DNA from: Alphaproteobacteria bacterium
Lineage (GTDB): Bacteria; Pseudomonadota; Alphaproteobacteria; CAAHEQ01; UBA3637
Length of the DNA: 48,968 bases
Assembly: GCA_017533325.1 (NCBI GenBank)
Contig: JAFXIF010000003.1
Span: forward strand, 1 to 48,968
Direction of reading: 5' to 3'
Positions 17,711-26,283 of this stretch are shown in pieces; position 1 is the stretch's first letter; the number at the start of each line of letters is the position of its first letter. A program made the translations under genes and the position numbers. The notes under the pieces were generated by a model. The model searched no databases. It saw only the letters and a program-made list of their open reading frames with translations, and was not told the origin of the DNA.

Positions 17711-18331
17711 ATGAAAAAGATTTTACTTGCCACACTTCTTTGTTTTTCGCTCCCTGCTGTTGCAGATATCGATAAAAAAGTTGATACGGCCGAAAACAGA
17801 GCTATTTTAAAAAAAGTTGAAACGGCTTATAATAAAATTAAGACATTAAAAGCCGAATTTGCGCAGTTTAACTCAAAAACGGAAAATGATTTGCAAACGG
17901 GAACGCTTTATATGTCTCGCCCCGGGAAAATGAGACTTGTTTATGAAAAAGGCTCCCCTCTTGAGTTTTATGCCGTTAACGGATATCTTATCTATCATGA
18001 CAAAGATTTAAAAGAAGTCAGCTATTTTGATTTAAGTCAAACCCCTGTCAATTTAATTTTAAAAAAAGAACTTAAATTTTCAGATCCGGAATTTTTAGTG
18101 ACCTCTGTTCAAGATGTTTTAGATGAATATAAAGTAACGGCCGTTAAAAAAGGTGCAAAAGAATTGGGTTCTCTCACTTTAATCATTGATAAAGAAGCCT
18201 TGGTTTTAAAGCAATGGGAAGTTGTGGACATGCAAGGAATTAAATCAACGGTTTCACTTTATAACATAAAACAAAATACACCTATTGACAAAAAACTTTT
18301 TTTCTTTCAAAATCCATATAAGAAAAAATAA
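17711..18331 (+). CDS. lolA: LolA-like lipoprotein carrier
   Basis: LolA ferries lipoproteins across the periplasm from the LolCDE complex to the outer membrane. The protein has a signal peptide (KKILLATLLCFSLPAVA) and the carrier fold pattern: an N-terminal helix with TAYNKIKTLKAEFAQ, strands with GTLYMSRPGKMRLVYE, and a C-terminal part with LVLKQWEVVDMQG. Length of 206 aa and position 12 bp after ftsK both fit. Several lipoproteins encoded nearby (41579, 44535, 45034) would be its cargo. Confidence 0.88.
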   Translation: MKKILLATLLCFSLPAVADIDKKVDTAENRAILKKVETAYNKIKTLKAEFAQFNSKTENDLQTGTLYMSRPGKMRLVYEKGSPLEFYAVNGYLIYHDKDLKEVSYFDLSQTPVNLILKKELKFSDPEFLVTSVQDVLDEYKVTAVKKGAKELGSLTLIIDKEALVLKQWEVVDMQGIKSTVSLYNIKQNTPIDKKLFFFQNPYKKK

Positions 18332-18347
18332 ACAAAGGGGGTTTATT

Positions 18348-19145
18348 ATGAAAAAGGCTTTACTTTTCACCATTGCCGGAATTTTCTTATTTCCGAGTAT
18401 GTCTTTTGCGGGACCAAAAGGCGAATGCCGTTATCATCCGATTCAACAAGTTGTTCGAATGGCAAGATCGGCACAAGAAATTGAAAAAGAAATTACCAAA
18501 AAGACCAATTTTAACATTCACTTTCCTTGTGGCGGTTCTATATTGCAATTAGCCATCTTAAGAGGAAATCCTCACGTGTTGCAGACTTTGCTTGAAAAAG
18601 GAAATATTAATCCGAATGAAACCGTCCAAAATGATGAATTTCCGATTAAAGGAGCCCCAAAAGAGTTTCCGATTAGTTTCTTTGCCGCTTATTATGCCCC
18701 AAGAGCTGAAATTTTAAATCTTTTTGTTGATTATGCCGGTGATGAAATTTATAAAAAAGATGCAAACGGGCAAACCATTTTATGGTATTTAGAGCAAAAC
18801 CCTGTTTTAAACAATACAGAGATTTCCGATCAAATTATTGATAATTTAGTTTTAATTGATTCTGAAAAGCAAAATGAAAGAGAGCGGTTGCAAAAAGAGG
18901 CCGAAGCCAAAAAATTAGAACAATTGCAACAAAGTCAATCAAGACAAAGAGCCGCCTCTTCGCGTCAAATGCGTCAAAGGGTGACAAGTTCAGATAGAGC
19001 TCCCTCTCAAGAAACTGAAACAGAGCAACCACAGGCCAATAGCCCCGCTGAGCGTTCAAAAACAAAAAATCTGATTGAGCAAGAACCGGACAGGGAATTT
19101 AAACCCGAAGCAGAAGCTTTTGATCTTCAAGGCTCTGATTTCTAG
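18348..19145 (+). CDS. Secreted ankyrin-like protein, function unknown
   Basis: I chose the ATG at 18348 because AAAGGGGG lies just upstream and a signal peptide follows directly (KKALLFTIAGIFLFPSMSFA); a longer frame begins inside lolA. After the signal, about residues 60-160 look like two or three ankyrin-type helix pairs, for instance GGSILQLAILRGNPHVLQTL and the later NGQTILWYL. The last 90 residues are Gln-, Arg- and Glu-rich and probably disordered. It starts 16 bp after lolA, so it is probably co-transcribed. The envelope location is inferred from the signal peptide. Confidence 0.75.
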   Translation: MKKALLFTIAGIFLFPSMSFAGPKGECRYHPIQQVVRMARSAQEIEKEITKKTNFNIHFPCGGSILQLAILRGNPHVLQTLLEKGNINPNETVQNDEFPIKGAPKEFPISFFAAYYAPRAEILNLFVDYAGDEIYKKDANGQTILWYLEQNPVLNNTEISDQIIDNLVLIDSEKQNERERLQKEAEAKKLEQLQQSQSRQRAASSRQMRQRVTSSDRAPSQETETEQPQANSPAERSKTKNLIEQEPDREFKPEAEAFDLQGSDF

Positions 19146-19223
19146 CAAAACAACAAAAAATAAAAACTTGTTTTTTCAAGTGTTTTGAGTTATATTCAGC
19201 ATAAAGAAGTGAGAGTTACGCCA

Positions 19224-20081
19224 ATGAACCCAATAAAAGCCATTGAATTAGAGAGAAAGAAACTTGCCAACGGGCATATTATTATCACCTATCAAGCAGG
19301 CGATTTTATTTATTATAACGAATATGAAAATGAACAAACAGCCAACGAAAGGGATGCCCAAAAAGTTCTTTCAAAATCTTATATACAAAAAACAAAAAAT
19401 GGCGGATTTTCCCATATTTATGTTCACCCGCAAACACCAACGCTTATTTTAAAAACACTCAGCTATGATCAAAATAATCGTTTAGTTCTTGAAACACATT
19501 TTTTTGAAAATAAAAACAAATCTTTAATTCGGTTTTATTCTAACGGCATTTTAACGCATGCTTGGAGTTACACAGAACAAGGTGAATTAAAACTCGGAAC
19601 CTATTATCAAAAAAACAATCAAAATAAATATGATATTACGCATATCTCAAAGCCTATTTTTGATGATAAAGGCGAGCTGACACATTTAGTTATGCTTGAA
19701 ACTCTGGCAAATGGAAAGCCAACCGGAAAAATAACCGAACGAACATTTTATTTGTTAAATAAACCGGCCGTTCGGGTTGAATATATCGAAAACACACAAT
19801 CAAACACATTAAACGAAATTATTTATTCTTGTGAAAACAATCAATGGCTTCAAGTAACCAATCCGGATCTTGAACAGCAACTCAAAAATATCTTCAAAAA
19901 AATGATTGCTTTTGAATCGGATAAAAATGCAATTCAATTAACTTTGGAAAGAAATTCAAATATCACGTTTGAAGAACTCTATTATCAAGATGTTTTTTTG
20001 TTCAAGCAAACACATCCGGATCTTCATGTCTTTATTCCTCAATCAAAAAACAAGCCTTCTGATCAACCCCCTATGAACTAA
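19224..20081 (+). CDS. Unrecognised 285-aa protein
   Basis: No family recognised. The frame is open from a TTG at 19185, but ATG at 19224 has GAGAG eight bases upstream and is preferred. There is no signal peptide or membrane segment. The middle (about residues 60-200) alternates short hydrophobic and polar stretches with repeated turns such as YSNGILTHAWSYTEQGELKL, which suggests a beta-rich repeat fold somewhat like toxin-antitoxin MORN-type sheets; this is a weak impression. It lies between the ankyrin-like gene and a 196-aa gene in the same direction. Confidence 0.7.
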   Translation: MNPIKAIELERKKLANGHIIITYQAGDFIYYNEYENEQTANERDAQKVLSKSYIQKTKNGGFSHIYVHPQTPTLILKTLSYDQNNRLVLETHFFENKNKSLIRFYSNGILTHAWSYTEQGELKLGTYYQKNNQNKYDITHISKPIFDDKGELTHLVMLETLANGKPTGKITERTFYLLNKPAVRVEYIENTQSNTLNEIIYSCENNQWLQVTNPDLEQQLKNIFKKMIAFESDKNAIQLTLERNSNITFEELYYQDVFLFKQTHPDLHVFIPQSKNKPSDQPPMN

Positions 20082-20092
20082 AAGGATTTTTA

Positions 20093-20683
20093 ATGGCTGA
20101 AAACTCTTTATCCACTCCAACAACAGGAACAACGCAAAATTTAGAAGCTCTTTCAAATGAGGAACGTCAATTTGTTCAAAAAGCAAACAATGCCGGTCTT
20201 GCCGTTTCATTTACGCCACAAGGCTCTTCAAGCGCTTTAACATTTTTACCCTCAAGCGCTCAAATAAAAAATGCAACGGCTTCACGTCAATCTTCCCCAA
20301 ATCCTGAACAAGGATTACCTTATGCGACCCTTTTAAAAGGAAAAGAATCACAAGCAGGTATCGGCATTGTATCAAATGAAGAAGCCGAGCAAATTCCTTA
20401 TTTAGCGAACATGCGCCAAAGATTTTTTGCAATGCTCCCTCCTAAAATACAACGTTTGGTATTAAGAGCTAATTTAAGTGGTTTAAATATAACTGCAAAA
20501 GGAAGTAATGGAAAATCATTCTTATATTTAGCGGCTCAAAATGATCAGGCTCGCGCCTTAATGCGCCAGGAATTGCAAGCTCTTGAAACACAAACGGCTA
20601 ATCCGTTTGAAAATACTCCAAGAGTTTCTGCTGAACCGACCCCTGCCCCTCTTACCGCGCTCAAAACAAATCAACATCAATAA
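20093..20683 (+). CDS. Unrecognised 196-aa protein with an internal duplication
   Basis: No family recognised. It begins 12 bp after the previous gene, with AAAGGA as ribosome site. Two segments resemble each other: about residues 20-55 (RQFVQKANNAGLAVSF, then SSALTFLP) and about residues 118-150 (QRLVLRANLSGLNITA, then KSFLYLAA). Between and after them the chain is rich in Ser, Thr, Pro, Gln and Ala and likely disordered. There is no signal peptide. It precedes rlmE by 24 bp but shows no link to RNA modification. Confidence 0.7.
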   Translation: MAENSLSTPTTGTTQNLEALSNEERQFVQKANNAGLAVSFTPQGSSSALTFLPSSAQIKNATASRQSSPNPEQGLPYATLLKGKESQAGIGIVSNEEAEQIPYLANMRQRFFAMLPPKIQRLVLRANLSGLNITAKGSNGKSFLYLAAQNDQARALMRQELQALETQTANPFENTPRVSAEPTPAPLTALKTNQHQ

Positions 20684-20707
20684 TTTTATAGCTATCGGAG
20701 TATCAAA

Positions 20708-21403
20708 ATGAAATTTACGGCGCGTCCGTTGAAAACGCATCTCAAAAAAGTAAAAGGCAGAAAAGCCTCCAGCACAAAATGGTTGCAAAGACAAGTAAAC
20801 GATCCTTATGTCAGCGAAGCTCACCGATTGGGTTATCGGGGACGGGCTGCTTTTAAAATTATGCAATTAGACGACCAATTTCATTTTTTTAAACCAGGTA
20901 AACGCGTTGTTGATTTAGGGTGCGCGCCGGGTGGCTGGTCTCAAGTTGCGGTCAAAAGAGTTCAATCCACCCCTGAAAATCCGCTTGTTGTCGGAATGGA
21001 TTTATTGCCGGCTGAACCGATTAACGGAGCAAAACTCGTTCAAATGGATTTTACCAAAGATGAAGCCCCTGATATGCTTAAAGAATTGTTAGGCGGGCAT
21101 CAAGCGGATATCGTTATGTCCGATATGGCGGCCAACACAACCGGTGTCCACGCTCTTGATCATTTAAGAATTATGAATTTGCTTGAAATGGCTTATGATT
21201 TTGCCATTCAAGTTTTAAACCCCGGCGGTGTTTTTATTGCAAAGATTTTTCAAGGCGGGACGGAAAATCAATTTTTAGCTGAAATGAAACAACATTTTAA
21301 AGTTGTTAAACATGCAAAACCGGATGCCAGTCGGAAAGATTCCTCTGAAGTTTATGTTGTTGCCACCGGATTTAAAGGATTAAATCAAGAAAAGGATTCC
21401 TAA
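20708..21403 (+). CDS. rlmE: 23S rRNA 2'-O-ribose U2552 methyltransferase
   Basis: RlmE (FtsJ) methylates the ribose of U2552 in the A-loop of 23S rRNA late in 50S assembly. The SAM site reads DLGCAPGGWSQ. The K-D-K-E catalytic set is present: Lys in RAAFKIMQLD, Asp in MSDMA, Lys in FIAKIFQGG and Glu in SSEVYVV. At 231 aa it is slightly longer than E. coli RlmE, with a basic N-terminus as in other alphaproteobacterial homologues. Its stop codon directly abuts the start of the next methyltransferase gene. Confidence 0.96.
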   Translation: MKFTARPLKTHLKKVKGRKASSTKWLQRQVNDPYVSEAHRLGYRGRAAFKIMQLDDQFHFFKPGKRVVDLGCAPGGWSQVAVKRVQSTPENPLVVGMDLLPAEPINGAKLVQMDFTKDEAPDMLKELLGGHQADIVMSDMAANTTGVHALDHLRIMNLLEMAYDFAIQVLNPGGVFIAKIFQGGTENQFLAEMKQHFKVVKHAKPDASRKDSSEVYVVATGFKGLNQEKDS

Positions 21404-22504
21404 ATGAAAGAAGAAATTATTCTTTTAGAGGCTGGCAATTTAATTTCTCAAATTGAAAAAGAAAAAAGACCGGCTAATGAACTGATAAACTCTTTTACAA
21501 GAACCCATAAATCTTTCGGGTCGAAAGACAGGAAAAAATTAACTGAAATTGTTTGGAACTATGTCAGGCACAAGATGAGACTTGATTATTTATATCCTGA
21601 CGCCCCTATTTCAAAGCGAATTGAAATTTTATCTGACAAGACATGGCTAAAAAACAAAGAAATACCGTTTCATGTTCAAATGGAAACGCCTGAATGGCTT
21701 ATTGAAAAAATCAAAAATGCTGATAAAGAACTCCCTGCGCTTTTAGAAACGCCCCAGATTATTTTAAGAGCCAATAGCGATCGAACCATTGTGAAACAAT
21801 CGCTTTTAAAAGAAGGCATTGAAACTGAAGAAACAAAACTATCTCCATTTGGTCTTATTTTGAAGAACAGGGTTAATTTAAATGCCCTCCAAACGTTTAA
21901 AAACGGTCTTATTGAAGTGCAAGATGAAGCCTCCCAATTAGTTGCCTTAGAAACCAAAATAAAACAAGGAGATGTTATTTTGGATTATTGTGCAGGTGCC
22001 GGCGGTAAATCGCTTATTTTTGCGCAAATGATGAATAAAAACGGTAAAATCGTTTCTCATGATGTTTCAAAACAAAGTCTGGATGAATTAAAAAAACGAG
22101 CTGTCCGCGCGCATATTCAAATGATTGATACCACAACGAATTTGCCCCTTTATTTAAAAAATAATCCACACATAAAATTTTCACATGTTGTTGTGGATGC
22201 CCCCTGCTCCGGAACCGGAACCTGGCGCAGATGTCCGGATGCCAGATGGAAACTTTCAAAAGAAGAATTTTTGTCTTTAGTCAAAAAACAACAAATGATT
22301 TTGAAAAAAGCCTCAATGTATGTTGAAAAAGGAGCCTTTTTATCCTATATGACCTGTTCTTTAACGCAAGATGAAAATATTATGCAGGTTCAAAAATTTT
22401 TAAAAACAAATCCCGGATTTAAACTTAAAACACATAAACAGTTTTCTCCTTTTAAAACAAATACGGACGGGCTCTTTGTTGCCGTGATGCAACGAGAAGA
22501 TTAG
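21404..22504 (+). CDS. RsmB/NSUN-type RNA m5C methyltransferase
   Basis: This is a SAM-dependent cytosine-5 methyltransferase acting on RNA. The core contains DYCAGAGGKSL (SAM loop), DAPCSGTGTWRR (motif IV with its Cys) and the catalytic TCSLTQDEN (motif VI). The first 110 residues are a helical domain rather than a complete NusB fold, so it is a shortened relative of RsmB, which methylates C967 of 16S rRNA. The substrate cannot be fixed from sequence. It starts on the base after the rlmE stop, so the two rRNA-type methylases form one unit. Confidence 0.88.
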   Translation: MKEEIILLEAGNLISQIEKEKRPANELINSFTRTHKSFGSKDRKKLTEIVWNYVRHKMRLDYLYPDAPISKRIEILSDKTWLKNKEIPFHVQMETPEWLIEKIKNADKELPALLETPQIILRANSDRTIVKQSLLKEGIETEETKLSPFGLILKNRVNLNALQTFKNGLIEVQDEASQLVALETKIKQGDVILDYCAGAGGKSLIFAQMMNKNGKIVSHDVSKQSLDELKKRAVRAHIQMIDTTTNLPLYLKNNPHIKFSHVVVDAPCSGTGTWRRCPDARWKLSKEEFLSLVKKQQMILKKASMYVEKGAFLSYMTCSLTQDENIMQVQKFLKTNPGFKLKTHKQFSPFKTNTDGLFVAVMQRED

Positions 22505-22520
22505 TCTTTATCAAAAACAT

Positions 22521-22549
22521 TTGACAAACAACCCCTCTTTTGCTATACT
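22521..22549 (+). promoter_or_regulatory. Near-consensus sigma70 promoter
   Basis: TTGACA (22521-22526), exactly 17 bp, then TATACT (22544-22549), 29 bp before the start of the glycosyltransferase gene. It is one of the best promoter matches in the window and separates that gene from the methylase operon. Confidence 0.75.
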
Positions 22550-22577
22550 AAACTCCGATTTTTTTAGGAGGTTTTAA

Positions 22578-23543
22578 ATGATATCAAGATTTTTTATTGC
22601 GAATTCCACCTATTCATTGTTGCAATATTCTTTAGCATTTACCGATAAAATGGATAAAACATTTTTTTTGTTGGGTCCAGCGATTAAAGATTGCAATTTA
22701 AAATCAAAAGCCTCAATCAAACTCCCTCCCAAAGAATTATTGGACGAATATGTTCATTCTTTTTTGGATAAATTGGAAAGCAAACTGGAAGGTTCAGCCA
22801 TGCCTTTTTATGGCAATTTGGTCACGCCTTATGCAAATGAAATCAGCCAGAATTATCCGTTTTATTCTCTTTCAGATGGCGCAAGCGATTCACACATGGT
22901 TGAAAAACATTTGAATAATCCAAACATTATTCAATGCTATACAACAAAACTTGGCCATGAAATTGAAAAGTCAGCCCATCCGAAATTAGTTGTGCATGAC
23001 CTTGAAAAATTATGGAATGAAAAAAATGCTGAAGAAAAAGCCAAAATTGCTTCTATTTTCAATGTTGATGAAAAATCTTTAAAACTTCTTGAAACAAAAT
23101 CCGTTATTTTGATAACACAGCCATTAAGCGAAGACGGTATTGTTTCTGAAGAAGATAAAGTTAAGCTTTATAAAAGCATTTTAAAAAACTATGACATCAA
23201 TCAAGTTGTTATAAAACCGCACCCGAGAGAAAAGACAAACTGGGCCGAAATTTTCCCCGGAACGCCGATTATCACCCGTCAGGTTCCGGCTGAATTATTA
23301 TCTATGATGGTCAAGCCTCAAAAAGTTTGCACCTTTTATTCAACAGCGGCTTTTTCCCTTTGCCCTCCTGAAAATGTTGATATTTATTCTAAAGACTTCA
23401 GTCATTTGGTCTTTGCACATCCGGGTCAAAACATGGGAAATGTTCCTTATGTTGATATTGAAAAAGTTTATGGACATCGCCCGTTTAATTGGAAAAAAAT
23501 TCCATATAAACCCTTTTATAAACAAAAAGAAAGAAGTGAATAA
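22578..23543 (+). CDS. GT52-type glycosyltransferase, probable lipooligosaccharide sialyltransferase family
   Basis: The protein resembles family GT52 enzymes, many of which add sialic acid or other sugars to lipooligosaccharide. Supporting motifs are ITQPLSEDGI (about residue 177), VIKPHPRE (about 210) and TFYSTAAFSL (about 252), in the order seen in that family, where KPHPRE contacts the nucleotide sugar. There is no membrane segment; it would act at the cytosolic face of the inner membrane. A full AGGAGG ribosome site and a near-consensus promoter suggest strong constitutive expression. The gene stands alone, away from other glycan genes, which is unusual. The donor sugar is not determined; no sialic-acid synthesis gene is in view. 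Confidence 0.68.
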   Translation: MISRFFIANSTYSLLQYSLAFTDKMDKTFFLLGPAIKDCNLKSKASIKLPPKELLDEYVHSFLDKLESKLEGSAMPFYGNLVTPYANEISQNYPFYSLSDGASDSHMVEKHLNNPNIIQCYTTKLGHEIEKSAHPKLVVHDLEKLWNEKNAEEKAKIASIFNVDEKSLKLLETKSVILITQPLSEDGIVSEEDKVKLYKSILKNYDINQVVIKPHPREKTNWAEIFPGTPIITRQVPAELLSMMVKPQKVCTFYSTAAFSLCPPENVDIYSKDFSHLVFAHPGQNMGNVPYVDIEKVYGHRPFNWKKIPYKPFYKQKERSE

Positions 23544-23562
23544 AACTTATCGATTCATTGAG

Positions 23563-23600
23563 CAAAAAAAAGGCGCCTATATTAAGACGCCTTTTTTAGT
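23563..23600. terminator. Bidirectional terminator between convergent genes
   Basis: A-run, GGCG, 13-base loop region, CGCC and T-run form a hairpin usable from both sides, between the glycosyltransferase gene (plus) and the DsbA-like gene (minus). Confidence 0.8.
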
Positions 23601-23614
23601 TTTCTTTATGAAAT

Positions 23615-24601
23615 TTATTTCATTTCATTCGATTCTTTAACGGCTTGTTCTAAACTTTCATTTAACAAAGCACCACCATGCACTCTTCCGTTCACAATCA
23701 TAAACGGAACGCCTTGAACGCCAATTTCTTGAGCCATTTTCATATTATTTGCCAATTGGGCTTTAATTTCATCTGACTCAACATCTTTATTCAACCGGTC
23801 TAAATTTAAACCAACTTTTTTAGCCAATTCATCCAAAGCTACTTTATCTAAATTGCCACTTGCGCTTACAACTTCATGATGCATTTCAGCGTATTTGCCT
23901 TGCTTACCGGCTGATAAAACATAACGAGAAATTAAAGCACTTCCCTCCCCGAAAATTGGCGCATCAACAGGGATCCAACGAATATTCGGAGCTTTACCGC
24001 TATCAATTTTTTCCCAAAGAGCAGAATTTGTTCTCTTACACCAACCGCAACGATAGTCAAAGAATTCAATAATCACATATTTACCATCTTTGTTACCTAA
24101 AGAATAATATTTTGCATCTTTTGAAATTTCTTCAACATAACCTTTTAATTTTTCAGCTTGCGCTTTTTGAGCTTCTTCTTGAGCTCTTTTTGCTTCAGCT
24201 TCACGTTCAGCTTGGATTTTTTCTTGTTGCGATTCAACGATTTGTGCAACAAAGTTTGCATTTTTGCGCAAATAATCCCCTATTTGAAAATCCATATTTC
24301 CGCTTACACGTGGCGCAATTTGCGGTTTGGTCATTTCCATACCGACAAACAAAATTGCTGTTGAAATCATCAACGCGGAAACTAACATTGTCAAACATTT
24401 AACTGCAGTTTTACAAGAAGATTTTTCCCCACATTTAGAGTCTTGTCCACATTTGCAATCTTGTCCACAGCATCCTTCTGATTTGCAACAATTTGCTTCT
24501 TTTGTGCAACAAGCACCCTTTTCAACAACAGGAATTGTTTTTAAAGATTTGGTTTCTTCTTGTTTTGTGTTAACCGGATTATTTTTTTTGTTTTTTGACA
24601 T
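23615..24601 (-). CDS. Membrane-anchored DsbA-family thiol oxidoreductase with Cys-rich N-terminus
   Basis: The C-terminal domain is a periplasmic DsbA/ScsC-type thioredoxin fold: FFDYRCGWCKR places the active CxxC at residues 185-188, and GVQGVPFMIVNG has the cis-Pro. It is held by one membrane helix (about 70-88) and joined through a coiled-coil stretch (about 120-155, rich in Glu, Ala and Lys). The odd part is the cytoplasmic N-terminus: residues 31-69 contain 11 Cys, several as CC pairs (GACC, NCC, GCC) and CxC, suggesting metal binding or a redox buffer. A good ribosome site (TAGGAGAG) precedes ATG. The gene is monocistronic, between two terminators. Confidence 0.85.
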   Translation of the reverse strand: MSKNKKNNPVNTKQEETKSLKTIPVVEKGACCTKEANCCKSEGCCGQDCKCGQDSKCGEKSSCKTAVKCLTMLVSALMISTAILFVGMEMTKPQIAPRVSGNMDFQIGDYLRKNANFVAQIVESQQEKIQAEREAEAKRAQEEAQKAQAEKLKGYVEEISKDAKYYSLGNKDGKYVIIEFFDYRCGWCKRTNSALWEKIDSGKAPNIRWIPVDAPIFGEGSALISRYVLSAGKQGKYAEMHHEVVSASGNLDKVALDELAKKVGLNLDRLNKDVESDEIKAQLANNMKMAQEIGVQGVPFMIVNGRVHGGALLNESLEQAVKESNEMK

Positions 24602-24696
24602 TTATCTCTCCTAAATTTTGTGAACCTATATTTTTTATACCTATTTATCTTTATAAAAGTCAATAAAAAATATACTCATTTTTCCAAAAAAGTATA

Positions 24697-24721
24697 GGGT
24701 GGATTTTTAAAATATCCACCC
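24697..24721 (-). terminator. Terminator of the FadL-type gene
   Basis: A perfect 8-bp stem GGGTGGAT/ATCCACCC lies 31 bp past the stop codon and on the minus strand is followed by TATACTTTTTT. Confidence 0.6.
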
Positions 24722-24751
24722 CGATTTATCACAAATTCAAAACTCTTATTT

Positions 24752-26059
24752 TTAGAATTTGTATTGCACCCCAAAGCTGAGCAAATCAGCGCTTGATGAA
24801 TATTTCATATCCATTTTTGAAGCACCGTCAGCTGTGCCGTATGCATGAGAGCCGTGAATAAAGATATGCATATAACCGGCATCGATTTGCCAATTATTCT
24901 TTTTATATGACAAACCAAATGAGGTTAACACACGGCGACCGTCCGGAATACGAGCCGTTCTGAATTCCGGCGATTTGATCACAGTTTCATCATAACCGAT
25001 ACCCGTTCTGAATGTCCAGTTTTGGTTGCGTCTGTAATCCAAACCAACGGCATAATACCAAGTATTTTTCCAGTTTTCATACGTGCCGGAAATCATTTCT
25101 CCCGTTTTCTTTTCGTAAATATCCAAACGGTCAAATTGACTCCAACGTGTCCAACGGGCAGTTCCCGTTAAGGTGAAACATCTGTTGAAATCCCAAGCGC
25201 CGGAGAATGTTAAAATTTCAGGTGTTGTGATTTTTGTGAAAATATCACGGTTACCGTTTGAAACCGCCCCTTGAGTCATAGCTGTAACCATTGGAGAAAT
25301 GCCAGTTAATTTTACATCCCCTTCTAATTTATGTTTCACTTTTGAACGATAAGAAACACCTAAACGAATGTCTTTTCTTGGTGTGAATGTGGCACCGATG
25401 GTATATCCTAAACCAACATCATCTCCGCGCAAATTATTCGTTGCACCATCTAAGGCAACAGGGAAAGGCGCGCCCATGTCTTTTTCAATCGCACCTGTTA
25501 ATTTTGCTTCAATATATTGAATATTTAAAGCAGCACCAAGGGCAAAATATTTATTCACTTGATAAGAAAGAGCCGGACTGACTGTTTGAGCGGAAACTTG
25601 AGAAAGACTTGCATGTGTTTCAGCAAACCAACCGTTTTCATAGTCTGTTGCCAATCCGAAAGGAACATAAGCCCCTAACCCTAATGTCATGCGTTCATTC
25701 ATTTTATGTTGAACAAAAATGTTTGGTAACACACGTGTCGGGCGTGTATGACCACTCCCTGATTTTGGCGCTTTAACTTGCTGATTAAAAGGATCATAAG
25801 TCGGCCCAACGCTTCCTTTATAATCTGTGTGAAGGCTCACCATGGTTACACCTGTTTGACCACCGCTTTTTGCATTATATTGCATACCGGCCGGGTTAAA
25901 TCCAAGAGCAGAATAATCGTCCCCCATCACACCCACACCGGCAAAAGAACGACCAAGACCGGTTGTTGTGTATTCTGACAAATGGTATCCGGCAGCTTCG
26001 GCTCCTGTTGAAGCAAGCATGGCGCCTAAAGCAACAGCCGGAAGTAATAATTTTTTCAT
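24752..26059 (-). CDS. FadL/TodX-family outer membrane transport protein
   Basis: FadL-type barrels let long-chain fatty acids or other hydrophobic compounds cross the outer membrane. The protein has a signal peptide ending GAEA, then the FadL hatch region, including ALGFNPAGMQY near residue 55. A barrel of about 14 strands follows, with alternating aromatic residues, and the chain ends in SFGVQYKF with terminal Phe. The length of 435 aa is normal. No fad genes are nearby, so the substrate is open. The upstream region holds repeated ATGTAACAA sites and a dyad that may bind a regulator. Confidence 0.9.
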   Translation of the reverse strand: MKKLLLPAVALGAMLASTGAEAAGYHLSEYTTTGLGRSFAGVGVMGDDYSALGFNPAGMQYNAKSGGQTGVTMVSLHTDYKGSVGPTYDPFNQQVKAPKSGSGHTRPTRVLPNIFVQHKMNERMTLGLGAYVPFGLATDYENGWFAETHASLSQVSAQTVSPALSYQVNKYFALGAALNIQYIEAKLTGAIEKDMGAPFPVALDGATNNLRGDDVGLGYTIGATFTPRKDIRLGVSYRSKVKHKLEGDVKLTGISPMVTAMTQGAVSNGNRDIFTKITTPEILTFSGAWDFNRCFTLTGTARWTRWSQFDRLDIYEKKTGEMISGTYENWKNTWYYAVGLDYRRNQNWTFRTGIGYDETVIKSPEFRTARIPDGRRVLTSFGLSYKKNNWQIDAGYMHIFIHGSHAYGTADGASKMDMKYSSSADLLSFGVQYKF

Positions 26060-26146
26060 ATCAAACTCCTTAATTAATTTATAAGACCACTCTTTGATAC
26101 ATATATTTTTATGAAAAAGAAATTAAATAAGTAAATTTGAAACAAA

Positions 26147-26187
26147 ATGTAACAAATATGTATTTATTATGTAACAATATTGTCACA
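26147..26187 (-). promoter_or_regulatory. Operator-like repeats upstream of the FadL-type gene
   Basis: ATGTAACAA occurs at 26147-26155 and 26169-26177, a spacing of 22 bp or two helical turns. The second copy is half of the 18-bp dyad TGTNACAATATTGTNACA at 26170-26187. The dyad lies about 110-130 bp before the ATG. The arrangement suggests a dimeric regulator bound on one face of the helix. Confidence 0.5.
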
Positions 26188-26220
26188 TAAAATTATATTC
26201 AAAAGATCTCTTTTTTCAAT

Positions 26221-26249
26221 TTGCAAAAAAAAAGAAAATCAGTTAAAAT
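26221..26249 (+). promoter_or_regulatory. Promoter of the antiporter-mnmA pair
   Basis: TTGCAA (26221-26226), 17 bp, TAAAAT (26244-26249), 34 bp before the ATG at 26284. Confidence 0.5.
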
Positions 26250-26283
26250 ACATCCACTTTAATAACAAAAAAAGAGGAAAAAC

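Noticed and set aside
18285..18347. N-terminal extension of the ankyrin-like protein into lolA
   Set aside because: The signal peptide and AAAGGGGG ribosome site both point to ATG at 18348.
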